A stretch of DNA of 64,000 nt. It comes from Arion vulgaris (lineage: Eukaryota; Mollusca; Gastropoda; Stylommatophora; Arionidae). The first letter of the stretch is position 1, and every line of letters begins with the position of its first letter. The stretch spans positions 51,570,407 through 51,634,406 of the forward strand of contig CM036762.1 of the NCBI GenBank assembly GCA_020796225.1. Direction: 5' to 3'. Of this stretch, positions 20,212 to 30,689 are shown piece after piece. Under the pieces are notes generated by a model. The model saw nothing but the letters and a program-made list of their open reading frames with translations, ran no database searches and was not told the origin of the DNA. The position numbers and the translations under genes were made by a program.

Positions 20212-20732
20212 GTACAATGTTTATACTAACCTTCAAACTATGTTGTAAAATAAGTATTGGCTAGGTTACGGTAACAACAACGTGGGAGATGTTAGCACAG
20301 ACCTTTATTGGAGGTAACATATATATAACTACTTCTCTATGTTGTTTGAGCTCAGTAGACATATGTCAGCCAGCTCATAATGTTAGCAGGTGACCATATA
20401 TATCGTATTTTGTCAACGTGTGCACAATCGCTAGCAGTATACCGTGTTGTCTTACTTTAATTTACTAACTTATATTTGACCATTGGAATGTTTCTTTAAG
20501 AGTTTGAGACTCCGTACACTTATATGTTGCTTGATTGACTAGTTGTAAACTTAAACGACTATAGTACCGTCTCTAACGTCAGGATAAGTGCTTTTTCAAA
20601 ACATATTGAGTATATGACCCGTTGCCGATTTGTAATTACAGTTGATACTTTGTGATCTTAGACTAACAAATGGTAAGTTTATAGTTGATTTGGTGACAGT
20701 TATACGCTCTGAATTTTGTTTCCTAGATATTC
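20212..20732. other. No gene seen
   Basis: Unassigned AT-rich sequence; I found no copy of it elsewhere in the window. Confidence 0.5.
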
Positions 20733-20996
20733 TTCTTCTTCTTCTTCATGGAACGCTCCATATTGCCTACTTGTTAAAGCACTTTGTGTGATTTGTATGT
20801 GATCTGAGCATAAGAGCGATTTACGTTGTACCAGTTATACGTCTGCAAGTAGGCCAGCACATCCGATTTATGTGACGTTATTTATTTACTAGAGTAGCTT
20901 CCATAGGCCTATACTTCAGTTGCCTCTTACGATATGCCATGTAGGTAGCAGTGTTGCTATTCTTTGCCCCCATTGCTAGTCCCGGCAACACAAGAG
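20733..20996 (-). mobile_element. SINE-C copy
   Basis: Full-length layout on the - strand: complement of the (GAA)n tail at 20733, CCTACTTGTTAAAGCACT, AAGTAGGCCAGCACATCCG, TAGCTTCCATAGGCC, CTTACGATATGCC, and head CCCGGCAACACAAGAGCGG. Confidence 0.8.
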
Positions 20997-21377
20997 CGGT
21001 TTCGTAGACATTGAATATATTAGACGTCACAAATAAGGCAGATTAATTTCAAAAATATATTTTAGTTATTAAATAAAATGTTAAATGCTGATATATTCTA
21101 AATTAGTTTGAAAAGTGTTTGATATTGCAAAAACAATTTATCGCACGCATATTACTGGGATCGGAAAGATGAACAGATTAGTACCGTCCACGAAGAATTA
21201 AGTCACTAAAGTAGGCTGAACGTAAGGTTGATTGCTTCATACCTATAGACAAAACTCTCAATTAAACATTCGACATATCTCGTTCTTCAAGTAAATTTTG
21301 AAACTATATCAGTTATCAGCAATATATTTGGTTTTAAACAAATATTAACTAAATTGTCTTTTTTTAAATTCTTTCGT

Positions 21378-21462
21378 CACCATGAGTTCAGACGTAGTCA
21401 TGACGCCTAATAGGACACTTCTTACTGATTTTTGCGTGAATGATTGCTTTCCTTATCACCAG
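21378..21462 (+). mobile_element. Repeat G, truncated + copy
   Basis: GAGTTCAGACGTAGTCATG, CTGATTTTTGCGTGAATG and CCTTATCACCAG are intact; the right third is absent. Confidence 0.65.
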
Positions 21463-21477
21463 CCATGTAGTTTAAGT

Positions 21478-21800
21478 TAATTGCATATCCTTTACAAGAC
21501 TTTGCGAATCAACACCAGCTTCTTATGCTGCTTGTGATTTTTCTAGGCATTATTACGTTCAGTAGTTTGTCATTTCAATGTGAATTTCAGATGTAGTGCA
21601 AAGAGAGCAACGTCCTATAAAGGATACGCACCTTGATGATGATGAGTTTGTCATTGCTTTCTGAACGGGTGGTGCCATCACCCTTTTGTAAAAATCCACT
21701 CGAAACAATTACCAACCAAACTGTTCACAGCGTGATTCGAACTCAGGACGTCGGGGTTAATAGACCGAGTCACTACCCCCTAAGCCACAGACGCCCCCGA
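21478..21800 (-). mobile_element. SINE-A (tail type 1), interrupted
   Basis: Reverse-strand SINE-A from the tail (GACTTTGCGAATCAACACC) to the head (CCTAAGCCACAGACGCC). It is split by a 71-bp LINE fragment with its own target duplication (next entry). Confidence 0.85.
21575..21645 (+). mobile_element. Very short 5'-truncated LINE (family 3) inside SINE-A
   Basis: AATTTCAGATGTAGTGCAAA through GGATACGCACCTTGATGATG is the last ~60 bp of the family 3 LINE (compare 22615-22680). The SINE sequence GTTTGTCATT occurs at both junctions (21565-21574 and 21646-21655), a 10-bp target duplication. The insert ends in (GAT)n, as LINE 3' ends here do. Confidence 0.88.
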
Positions 21801-22511
21801 AGGTGTCATGACTAAGTTCATAGCAGGAGAACTAAAAAAAACATTACAGACTTCATTAAACGTCTGGTATCAAGGTTTCGATGAAGACTTTAACTTTAAA
21901 CTATTGAAATATTTGACGAAGATGTGGAAGAAGAAATAGAAAAAGTTAATGTTGTCAGCAACACTATGATGGAGTTGTTTAGAACTGTTCATTGAACATT
22001 AATCAGCAATGCTTTATGAAAGTCAGATAACGGCACTAACAAAAAACATTCATTAAGAAAAGAACACCTTCCGAGCAAATTATTCGAAGAATTTAATTTG
22101 AGTTAAGATCAGAAAATCGGCTAAAAGAGACAAAGCAGAATGTTGTGCTATTACAAATTATTTATATTCAATAGTTTCAAAATATAAACAGGAAAATGTG
22201 CTTTTACATTTTTAATACAGTTGGTTCTCCAGTCACTATCATGAAAATTGGTATTCAGACATTCTTAACTGAAGGTAAATATGAAGTTGTTGACGGAGCT
22301 ACTATGTAAGTAATCTGTAACTGACTATCGGGATGGTAGAGTCTGAGCACCTATAGAGTGCAGCAAAGTAGTCGATTTTATTCAGTTGTCATTGGCATTT
22401 TTTTAAAGACAGAAAACGTTTTTTAAAACAGGTGAACAGCTTGAATTAAAAAATATCTGGTTTTTGTTTATAAATCCTGAATGTGAAAAATAAGATAGAA
22501 ATTCAACTGCA
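21801..22511. other. No gene seen
   Basis: AT-rich. Stretches such as 21890-22140 have an irregular coding-like look (DEDFNFKLLKYLTKMWKK) but are broken by stops and match no family I recognise; possibly an old transposon remnant. Confidence 0.4.
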
Positions 22512-22682
22512 ATGGATTGTATCTCACTATGTCTGTGAGAAGAAGATGGCTACAAAATATTAAAGAAACCATGAATATGACCATCGACGAAGTGGGTGAA
22601 CTAGCAAGAGACAGAGTGAATTTCAGATGTGCTGCAAAGAGAGCAACTTCATATAAAGGATACGCACCTTGATCATGATGAT
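22512..22682 (+). pseudogene. LINE 3' end (family 3)
   Basis: Reads RRRWLQNIKETMNMTIDEVG, ELARDRVNFRCAAKRAT, SYKGYAP and stops at TGATCATGATGATG. The C-terminal tail is the same as in the nested copy at 13060. Confidence 0.82.
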
Positions 22683-22841
22683 GTATCATTGAAAGCGATG
22701 AGAATGCCGATAGCTAAGGAAGGCAGTACGAAATAGCAAATCTAAAAACCACTTTCTTTTTAAGAAGTCAAAACCCGTAGTAGACTGAAATTAATAATTA
22801 TAGTTTTTACAGTATTCATATCTTAAAAACAAAAAAGTTAG

Positions 22842-23116
22842 TTGCATATCCTTTATATGACTTTACGAATCAACCCCAGCTTTTTAACGCTGTTTGTGAT
22901 TTTTCTAGGCATTATTACGTTCAGTAGTTTGCCATTGCTTTCTGGACGGATGGTCCTTTCGGGAACGCAAGAGAGAGAGAACGGATGGTCCTTTCGTCCT
23001 TTTGCTAAAATCCACGCGAAACAATTTGCAAACAAATTGTCCGTAGCGTGATTCGAACTCAGAACGTCGGGGTTAATAGACCGAGTCACTATCCCATAAG
23101 CCACAGACGCCATCCA
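22842..23116 (-). mobile_element. SINE-A (tail type 1) with an internal 50-bp duplication
   Basis: Reverse-strand copy. ACGGATGGTCCTTTCG occurs at about 22946 and 22981, with GGAACGCAAGAGAGAGAG between. The B-box complement CGTGATTCGAACTCAG and the head GCCACAGACGCC are intact. Confidence 0.82.
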
Positions 23117-23424
23117 TTTCATATCTACTATTGATTATTATCAATTCCTGACTTGGGCTTTACGTAAAGCAAAAGAGATCTGATCTGAAATGGCAAGAAA
23201 TGCCAAGAGACAGATAGACAGACATCAAAACAATGTATTACAACACTAGCTGACAATCGACAGCATGTGCAACATGCCAGGCCCAACAGTGGGAACTTAA
23301 GCTTCCTAAGCTGCTTCTTATCATAAAAGGATAATAAAGACTCAATTTTCCACGGATGAAAATCCGATCCAGAAGGACATACATGGGCTATTTCTTTACT
23401 ATTTAAAAAACTAACAATAAATGC

Positions 23425-23650
23425 CAAGTTTGATGTGCAAAATTTATATTTTAAAAGCTAAGTTTTATATGCAAAATTCATATTTTAAAAGCTAAGTTTT
23501 ATGTGTAAAATTTATATTTTAAAAGCTAAGTGTGATGTGCAAAATTTATATTTTAAAAGCTAAGTTTGATGTGCAAAATTTATATTTTAAAAGCTAAGTT
23601 TGATGTGCAAAATTTATATTTTAAAAGCTAAGTTTGATGTGTAAAATTGC
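23425..23650. repeat. 34-bp tandem array
   Basis: About seven copies of GATGTGCAAAATTTATATTT followed by TAAAAGCTAAGTTT. Confidence 0.93.
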
Positions 23651-24021
23651 TATAATAAATATTAAGTTTAATGTACAAAATTATGAGGTTAAATCTAAAA
23701 TGGATGTGCAAAATTGTAAGGGTGGCAGTACTTTCATTCGAACAGCATCTTTCATTGTCATTAAATCTAAAATAATCTCCCTTGAATGGTTACACACTTT
23801 AGAAAACTGCGGGTTTGACAAAAGCAATAAATATCAGTAAAAACGAGAAAATGCCTGCGGGAAGTTTCAAAAACATATGCATTATTCAACATAGTGGCTT
23901 TAATAACTGTCACATTATTTACAAAATAAAATGAGCCATCATAAGCATGGATACTTTAGAATTTAGAAATTAATAAATACTGTTTAATGTTCGGAAATTT
24001 TGAATTAAATGTTGTTCTTAA
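23651..24021. other. No gene seen
   Basis: The first ~70 bp look like eroded copies of the 34-bp unit (GTACAAAATTATGAGG, TGTGCAAAATTGTAAGG). The rest is AT-rich and unassigned. Confidence 0.5.
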
Positions 24022-24440
24022 TCATCATCAAGTAGCTTGTCCTGAGTAGAACTTTGCCACCCCAACAGTCCTTCTCTCTCTCATAGGCCAGATGTCATGC
24101 ATCTGCAGCCGTCATGTTCAAACCATCAGTTACATTCTGAATCCATCTTCTCCGTGGTCTTCCTCTTCTTCTCGTTGCCGGTATGCCTCCATTCATGATG
24201 GTTGTCTCCAGCCCTTCATGTCTTTTTATATGTCTAAAATATCTCTATTTTCTTTTTCGTATTTGTAGCATCAGCCAGTTTTCTTTGATTTTGAGTTCTT
24301 TCTGGAAAGATCTATTTGTTCTCTTCTCTGTTTTTCCACTGCTTTATTACATGTCCATGCTTCACACCCATACGTTGCCACTGGGAATATGCATGCTCTT
24401 AGTATTCTGATCTTTGTTTTCTTATCCGTTCCGTTGCTTT
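24022..24440 (-). pseudogene. LINE RT C-terminus (family 4)
   Basis: The reverse strand reads KTKIRILRACIFPVATYGCE, AWTCNKAVEK, then a frame-shifted remainder ending GQATWW before a (GAT)n-like tail (ATCATCATC at 24022-24030). The same element lies at 62640-63120 on the + strand. Confidence 0.82.
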
Positions 24441-24684
24441 TAGTAAAAGTAATAAATATATCTAAACTCTGAGTGTGAATTTGAGGTTGCAGAATCACAT
24501 AATGACTAGAAGTTATCACATTATGTGATATTTTGTAAATTTTCTATCAACTATGAGTAGAACTTCGGAGGAAATCACTAAAATGAACAATATAGCAGGA
24601 ACAATGATCTTAAGATAAACACATAGAAAACAAAAAGTGTGACCAAAAGCATGTACAAATCAGGAGCCGGCCTTTTTTCTCTCT

Positions 24685-24970
24685 AATCCTGTTTTGCTTC
24701 ACATTGCCGGGATAAGAAATTTCTAGAACGAGTTTTTGTGTGCGCTTCATAAATAGTGTTTTTCATCGTCTCTGTTATTTTCTGTGATCGACATTTTGCG
24801 TGAACCGTCTTTGACTTTGTATCCACTGTATCGGAGTAACATTGCTATTTGAGGCGCTTTGTTTGTTAGTAATCTGCTTATGTGGTCGAACTATTTAATT
24901 TGTTGTTTCTTGATAAAGTTCAGTATTGATGTTGTACTCGCTTTTTTTCTGTAACCAGTTGGTATAGATA
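24685..24970 (-). pseudogene. LINE 3' end (family 5)
   Basis: The reverse complement matches 27365-27612 and 31246-31610 (CTTGATAAAGTTCAG, GACCACATAAGCAGATTAC, GCGCACACAAAAACTCG). Decayed, with many stops. Confidence 0.72.
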
Positions 24971-24975
24971 CTCTA

Positions 24976-25165
24976 TCCCGCCTGCGCAGCGTGTTCATAG
25001 CGTGTTGGACGACAGGTGACAAGCTACCTGTGAGTGCGGGTTCAATTCCGCTGGCTGGCAGAAAAGCGACAGGTTCTCCAGATTTACGGTGTTCGTGGCA
25101 CCGAATCGAAGGGTTACGATGTCCATGGCATCGAGCCGAAGAGCTTAAAGCTGGTCGAATCTAGC
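24976..25165 (+). mobile_element. SINE-B copy
   Basis: CGCCTGCGCAGCGTGTTCAT, GTGCGGGTTCAATTCCGCTG (good pol III B box), GGTTCTCCAGATTTACGGTG, GGTTACGATGTCCATGGC, CGAGCCGAAGAGC. tRNA-derived. Copies at 25938, 32694 (-), 43963, 45334 and 50101. Confidence 0.87.
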
Positions 25166-25243
25166 GTTAACTATTAATTTTTGGTTTCTTTAATATTTGT
25201 GTGTGTTTGTATTCGTAGTTTTGGTTCATTGTTCTAACAACTT

Positions 25244-25247
<4 letters not shown>

Positions 25248-25278
<31 letters not shown>
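25248..25278. repeat. (TC)n microsatellite
   Basis: Fifteen TC dinucleotides. Confidence 0.95.
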
Positions 25279-25280
<2 letters not shown>

Positions 25281-25774
25281 GTGTGAAACTAATATTAGCT
25301 ACTTAATTACAAATGTCTATTAACCATCAGATTGCATAGTGACATGTGTCATCTGTGAGATTGTATATTTGATTGAAGTATTGGGTGAGTCATGTCCAGA
25401 GATGACACGAGATCTGGTATCAGACTACCCTAAAGGGGAAGTAATACGAATGTACCTGTGATACGTCCCCACAAAATCGGGCTTCTGTTCTATTTTTTAT
25501 ATAATAATTCTTACCGATCGTAAAATATATTGGTTTTCTGTTGTGAATATCGATTTTGCGACCTAAGTGTCACCGTGATCACCGTGTGTTATGTGTAGGG
25601 ATGTTGGTGATTAAATTATTACATAGGTATTTGATTCGATGTGTGATATTTGTGTGTGTTTGTTTGTGTGTGTGTGATGATGATGTTTTTGTTGAGGATT
25701 TGTTGAGGCGGGGGCCGGACCACCTACGAACATATCCGGATTTCTATGGTTGGTGGTCCTTATATAAGTGATAA
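25279..25774. other. No gene seen
   Basis: Unassigned. A short GT-rich stretch lies at 25648-25676, followed by two open frames without recognisable content. Confidence 0.5.
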
Positions 25775-25937
25775 TGCCCGCCCTCCGTTCTGTAGCCATC
25801 TAGTGTTTTTACAGTGTGGGGTAGCTAGCCCCACCTCCGACCTCCTTAGTCGCCTCTTACGACATGCGTGGTAGGTAACAGTGGTTCTATTCTTTACACC
25901 CCAATTTGGGCCCTGGTAACCACTCGGGGGCAAGTGC
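25775..25937 (-). mobile_element. SINE-C, partial copy
   Basis: CTCCTTAGTCGCCTCTTACG, ACATGCGTGGTAGGTAAC and TTTGGGCCCTGGTAACCACT match the copy at 29978-30238. Confidence 0.72.
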
Positions 25938-26075
25938 GGCTCAATTCCGCGGGCTAGCAGAAAAGTCACAGGTTCTCCAGATTTACGGTGTTTGTGGCAC
26001 CAAACCGAAGGGTTACCAATGTCCATGGCACCGAGCCGAAGAACTGAAAAGCTCAAGTGCTTCTGGATCGAGATA
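25938..26075 (+). mobile_element. SINE-B, 5'-truncated
   Basis: Begins in the B box (GCGGCTCAATTCCGCGGGCT) and continues to the family end (CTTCTGGATCGAGATAAAAAA). It directly abuts the SINE-C copy to its left. Confidence 0.8.
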
Positions 26076-26454
26076 AAAAAAAAACCCAGATAACGGATGA
26101 AGATGTGTGAGTAACTTGTGAGTTTGGGATGTTTAAGTGGGGGAATGACTGAATGGGGTGCTATATGTGGGGTTTGTGTGATGTGCTTGTTTTTGTGCGT
26201 AGTGATTTGTTCTTGTTGTGTGTGTGAGAGTGAGAGTGAAGGTATGTCGTAAGAATATAAGTGTGTGCTGTGTAGATTTGCGGAAATGTGTTGTGTGGGA
26301 TTTCAATACGTTCCTACCAGATTCTCCTTATTTACCTAATCAACTTGCCATGCTGTTTCACATATTTTCATAGTTTTATATTATGTAATCTAGCTGCATA
26401 TATTGCATCTTTCACAATTAAATTATGCCATATAACTACATCTATTGCAAGAGG
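26076..26454. other. No gene seen
   Basis: T/G-rich then AT-rich sequence without recognised repeats or coding signals. Confidence 0.45.
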
Positions 26455-26540
26455 GGGTTCCTATAGCAAAGTGGGTAAGACATTTGCCAGTAGTTCTGAA
26501 AGTTGAAGTTCCAATCCTGACCGAGTAACATGTGTAAATT
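26455..26540 (+). mobile_element. tRNA-like SINE head
   Basis: CTATAGCAAAGTGGGTAAG fits a pol III A box and AAGTTCCAATCCTGACC a B box about 40 bp downstream. Stems do not fold as a mature tRNA, so this is a SINE or tRNA pseudogene. Confidence 0.5.
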
Positions 26541-26556
26541 TTTCAAAGAGATCTCT

Positions 26557-26780
26557 AGCCCTTTCGCAGCTATATACTTTCCGAAGATGGAGCTAAAAAT
26601 AGCTACTCTTTGTTTCTAGGTCACAAATGTGAATGTACGCCTATAGCAGTAACAGTAGAAATGTATAACGTGTTAACACGTCTATAGCCCACAGCGGAGA
26701 GATAATAACAGACGTGTTAATGCGTTTTAGCAGTGAATGGGAGAAACGTCTATACACGTCCTTAGCAGCTAAAGGGTTAG
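26557..26780. mobile_element. Possible MITE with CCCTTT(A/C)GCTGC ends
   Basis: The left end CCCTTTCGCAGCTA and right end TAGCAGCTAAAGGG are imperfect inverted repeats. Flanking CTAG and TTAG could be eroded TTAA, which would suggest piggyBac-type mobility. No protein. Confidence 0.35.
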
Positions 26781-26814
26781 GATAATTATATGGAGCTACC
26801 GAGTTCGTGTTTTT

Positions 26815-26962
26815 TTCAGCACTCTCCGCAGATGACATGCTATTTCTACCGACAGGGACAGAGCAATAGGGTGAAACCTAGTGCAATGCTCTCGGCAGAT
26901 GACATGCTATTTCTGCCGACAGGGACAGAGCCATATGTGGAAACCTAGTGCAATGAAAACAA
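26815..26962. repeat. 72-bp direct duplication
   Basis: GCAGATGACATGCTATTTCT, CCGACAGGGACAGAGC and AAACCTAGTGCAATG occur twice in tandem with a few substitutions. Confidence 0.9.
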
Positions 26963-27364
26963 TCCTTCGTCTACAGAATATTTAGATATTTACTGCAACT
27001 TTTTATAATTATATTATTGCATCGAACTACATTTATTGCATCTTTTACAATAATAATATTGCATGGAACTACTCCCCAATTTATACTATTGATCTCTCTC
27101 ACGTTCAAATTGTATTACTGTGTTTAATTACCTTACACGACCATAAACTCCGTGTAACCCAATCATTTAAAAGTACTATCGATCTGTTGATCATACTTGG
27201 GGGTCACACTAACACAGCTGGACATTTATTGACCTGCTGTTGTGCTAGTCATTTTCACAGCTCATACCAGGTTTAGCTATGCGCTTAACAGTTGGTCTAA
27301 TTTCATTCCTACTCTATTTCGCTTACTTAACGCTAGCGTAGTAATGTAATCATCATTGAAAGAG
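26963..27364. other. No gene seen
   Basis: AT-rich, unassigned. A short TTATTGCAT motif repeats near 27010-27065. Confidence 0.45.
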
Positions 27365-27612
27365 ACTGTTAACAAATTAAATGGTTCGGTCACGTAAGCA
27401 GATTACCATCAGACAGTGCACCTCAAAGAGCAATGCTGCTCCGATACAATGGGTACAAAGCAAAAGGCCGACCACGCAAAGGATGGACCTCAGAGATAAC
27501 AGAGGCGACGAAAGAGACTATCTACGAAGCGCATACTAGGGCCCGTTTTAAAAATCTCTTCCTGACCTGACGCTGTGAGGCATACAGGATTCGAGAAAGA
27601 AAGAAAGAAAGA
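27365..27612 (+). pseudogene. LINE 3' end (family 5), best copy
   Basis: Reads IKWFGHVSRLPSDSAPQRAM, LLRYNGYKAKGRPRKGWTSE, ITEATKETIYEAHTRARF, then NLFLT and a stop, followed by an untranslated stretch and an (AAAG)n tail at 27595-27611. WFGHVSR and GRPRKGW mark the C-terminal tail of an RT. Only the last ~65 codons are present. Confidence 0.85.
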
Positions 27613-27711
27613 ACAAATGTACATGCATACTTCTCAACTTGGTCCAGCAGCTATGCTTAGTTCGCAAGGAAGTGGTCTAGTCAATTCATATCCAAAAGCA
27701 CGGGTCATTCA

Positions 27712-27972
27712 ACTTCTTCTTTGAACGATCCATATCGACAACTTGTTAACCAGTCTGTGTGATTTGTATGTGATCAGAGCCTATGAGCGATTGTATGTTG
27801 CGCCAGTTTTGCGCCTACAAGTAGGATAGCACATCCGATTTCTGTTACGCTTTTTATTTACTAGGGTAGCTTCCCTACGTCCCTACTTCAGACATCTCTT
27901 ACGACATGCCTTGTAGGTCGCAGTGGTACTATTCTGCTCTTCCCTTGTGGGCCCTGGTACCACACAGGTGTA
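27712..27972 (-). mobile_element. SINE-C copy
   Basis: Complement of the (GAA)n tail at 27712, GTGATCAGAGCCTATGAGCG, CCTACAAGTAGGATAGCAC, CTTACGACATGCCTTGTAGG and head GGGCCCTGGTACCACACAGG. The 21-bp array begins at once after the head. Confidence 0.82.
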
Positions 27973-28605
27973 GTTATAGTTGAGATGTTATAGTTGAGAT
28001 GTTATTAGTTATAGTTGAGATGTTATTAGTTATAGTTGAGATGTTATTAGTTATAGTTGAGATACACACAGTTATAGTTGAGATACAAACTGTTATAGTT
28101 GATATACAAACTGTTATAGTTGAGATACAAACTGTTATAGTTGAGATACAAACTGTTATAGTTGATATTCAAACTGTTGTAGTTGAGATACAAACTGTTA
28201 TAGTTGAGATACAATCTGGTATAGTTGAGATACAAACTGGTATAGTTGAGATGTTATTAGTTATAGTTGAGATGTTATTAGTTATAGTTGAGATACAAAC
28301 TGGTATAGTTGAGATGTTATTAGTTATAGTTGAGATACAAACTGGTATAGTTGAGATACAAACTGGTATAGTTGAGATGTTATTAGTTATAGTTGAGATA
28401 CAAACTGGTATAGTTGAGATACAAACTGGTATAGTTGAGATACAAACTGGTATAGTTGAGATACAAACAATTATAGTTGAGATACAAACAATTATAGTTG
28501 AGATTCAAACTGTTATAGTTGAGATGTTATTAGTTATAGTTGAAATACAAACTGTTATAGTTGAGATGGTATTATTTATAGTTGAGATATAAACTGTTAT
28601 AGATA
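27973..28605. repeat. 21-bp array with two unit types
   Basis: About 30 units of either TATAGTTGAGATACAAACTGT or TATAGTTGAGATGTTATTAGT (each 21 bp). Being 7 codons long, the array keeps a + frame open from 27999 to 28592 (Glu-Ile-Gln-Thr-Val-Ile-Val / Glu-Met-Leu-Leu-Val-Ile-Val) and a - frame over its left third. No start context or flanking domain suggests a gene. Confidence 0.96.
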
Positions 28606-28844
28606 ATCAGAAAACACTGATATGGTTGACAAGTAAAATGCTATGATAGCCAGCGAGTGTAAAAACTGTGGCGCTCTTTTGTTCTCAGAATGAAATCTGA
28701 CATCTAGAATTAGCTTAGAAGCGAGAAGTATTACTCCTGTCAGCTGTACACTCCCAACACTTACAACACAAATTAAAATATAGACGTGACAGTTCTCAGG
28801 GAACAAATCAAATTTAAAACGTGACATGTTTCACAAACAATTCG

Positions 28845-29015
28845 AAACATAAACGTGACAGGTTTCAACCATAATTTGTCATATAAACGTGACAGGTTTC
28901 AACCATAATTTGTAATATAAACGTGACAGGTTTCAGCCATAATTTGTCATATAAACGTGACAGGTTTCAACCATAATTTGTAACATAAACGTGAAATGTT
29001 TCATAACATTTTGTA
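28845..29015. repeat. 34-bp array
   Basis: About five copies of AACGTGACAGGTTTCAACCA followed by TAATTTGTCATATA. Confidence 0.92.
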
Positions 29016-29109
29016 ACATAAACAATGTGAGTTATTAACGTGGCATGTATGATGTAATAATTGTAGGTAACCAGTTATGAAAGAAATCTTCAAAAACCAT
29101 TTTGAATTT

Positions 29110-29625
29110 TCCAATAGAATGTCTAACGTTGATACAGTATAATAGAATGTCTAACATTGATACAGTATAATAGAATGTCTAACGTTGATACAGTATAATA
29201 GAATGTCTAACATTGATACAGTATAATAGAATGTCTAACATTGATACAGTATAATAGAATGTCTAACATTGATACAGTAATACAATAGAATGTCTAACGT
29301 TGATACAGTACAATAGAATGTCTAACATTGGTACAGTACAATAGAATGTCTAACGTTGGTACAGTAATATTCAGAAGTCTTCAGCATTTGAGGTACTAGT
29401 AGATTTTTAATAGTTATGTTTTTTAACTGATTGGTACAGTAATATAATAGAATGTCTAACATTGGTACAGTAATATAATAGAATGTCTAACATTGGTACA
29501 GTAATACAATAGAATGTCTAACATTGATACAGTACAATAGAATGTCTAACATTGGTACAGTATAATAGAATGTCTAACGTTGGTACAGTACAATAGAATG
29601 TCTAACGTTGGTACAGTAAATATTC
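29110..29625. repeat. 28-bp array in two blocks
   Basis: Nine units (29112-29365) and six units (29430-29620) of AATAGAATGTCTAACATTGA followed by TACAGTAT. The sequence after each block (AATATTC...TCTTCAGC(C)ATTT...ATAGTTATGTT) is related, so the whole block with its flank was itself duplicated. Confidence 0.94.
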
Positions 29626-29715
29626 TTCCCTTTCACGTGAGAAAAGAATCTTCAGCCATTTTTGTATGGGTCACCTGCTTTTCAAGTAGCCTGATATTTT
29701 CATATAGTTATGTTC

Positions 29716-29805
29716 TTGCTTCAGACTGGTTATGTGCTTGCTGCAGACTGGTTATATTCTTACTTCAGACTGGTTATATGTTTGCTGCAGACCGGTTATG
29801 TTCTT
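29716..29805. repeat. 22-bp array, 4 units
   Basis: ACTGGTTATGTGCTTGCTGC plus AG, four times with substitutions. Confidence 0.85.
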
Positions 29806-29977
29806 TTGACTTCCAAAGCATTTCAGCAGTTTCCTCTACAATTTCCATCACTTCACTGTTCTAGCAGTGAGACGTGAATCATTTCTGATGGCCCTCGCTG
29901 TAGTCAACAGGATCTAACACCAAGCTACATTATAATTTAGTAGATGTGGTATAATAAAATGGATATTATGTTGGTCT

Positions 29978-30238
29978 CTTCATCTTCTTCTTCTTTGTGT
30001 TCGTTCTTTACGACCAATTTTAATCCCTTTCTGTAATGTGCTTTATCTTTGACAAGAACGTGTATACGTTGCACATTGGTTTGGTAGGCCCCTAAACGCA
30101 TAGACTTCTACATGTTTAGGACACATGCATCCGATTTCAGTCACACCTACTTAGTCGCCTCTTACGACATGCGTGGCAGGTAATAGTGGTTCTATTCTTT
30201 ACATCCCAAATTTGGGCCCCGGCAACCACTCAGGCGAT
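29978..30238 (-). mobile_element. SINE-C, second subfamily
   Basis: Complement of the (GAA)n tail at 29981, TTACGACCAATTTTAATCCC, AACGCATAGACTTC, CATCCGATTTCAG, CTTAGTCGCCTCTTACGACA, head GGGCCCCGGCAACCACTCAGG. The tail-side half differs from the copies at 20733, 27712 and 41290 while the head-side half is shared. Confidence 0.8.
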
Positions 30239-30269
30239 TATGTTGGTAAAATCTTATCAGTAACCCATA

Positions 30270-30370
30270 TCAACAAATCAACGAATCGTTTACTGTGGTT
30301 GATGGCTACGTCCTGTGAAGAATATGCCACGATTTTCGATTTTAATATCAACAAATGGGTATCGTATTGA
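30270..30370 (+). mobile_element. SINE-A tail type 2, isolated fragment
   Basis: AACGAATCGTTTACTGTGGT, TGATGGCTACGTCCTGTG and AATATGCCACGATTTTCG match the tails at 9466-9535 and, inverted, 51884-51945. Confidence 0.65.
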
Positions 30371-30689
30371 AATATATTTCCCGTAAGTAATCACTGGTTG
30401 AGTTATGGACAACAATTCAAATCTATAATAATACTTTTTTTTTTACGTAATTACAATTGAAAAACTGACTTTTTGTCAGGAGCAATTTTAGCAATTTGTC
30501 CATTTGGAGAGCTGAATTGAAAAACTAATATACATGTTAGTGATAAGTTGCAGCCCTATATTCCGTTGGGAGCTGAAAGAAATAAGATAGAGAGAAAACG
30601 AACAAATAGATTATAACATTGAGCACAAGCATGGTGAAGTGGTTAGAGCTCTGGGGTAGTTAATTGGTGGGAAGGAGGAGAGGAGTCAG

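Noticed and set aside
27999..28592. 197-codon frame of heptapeptide repeats
   Set aside because: The 21-bp array is in register with codons; no domain, leader or conserved non-repeat part.
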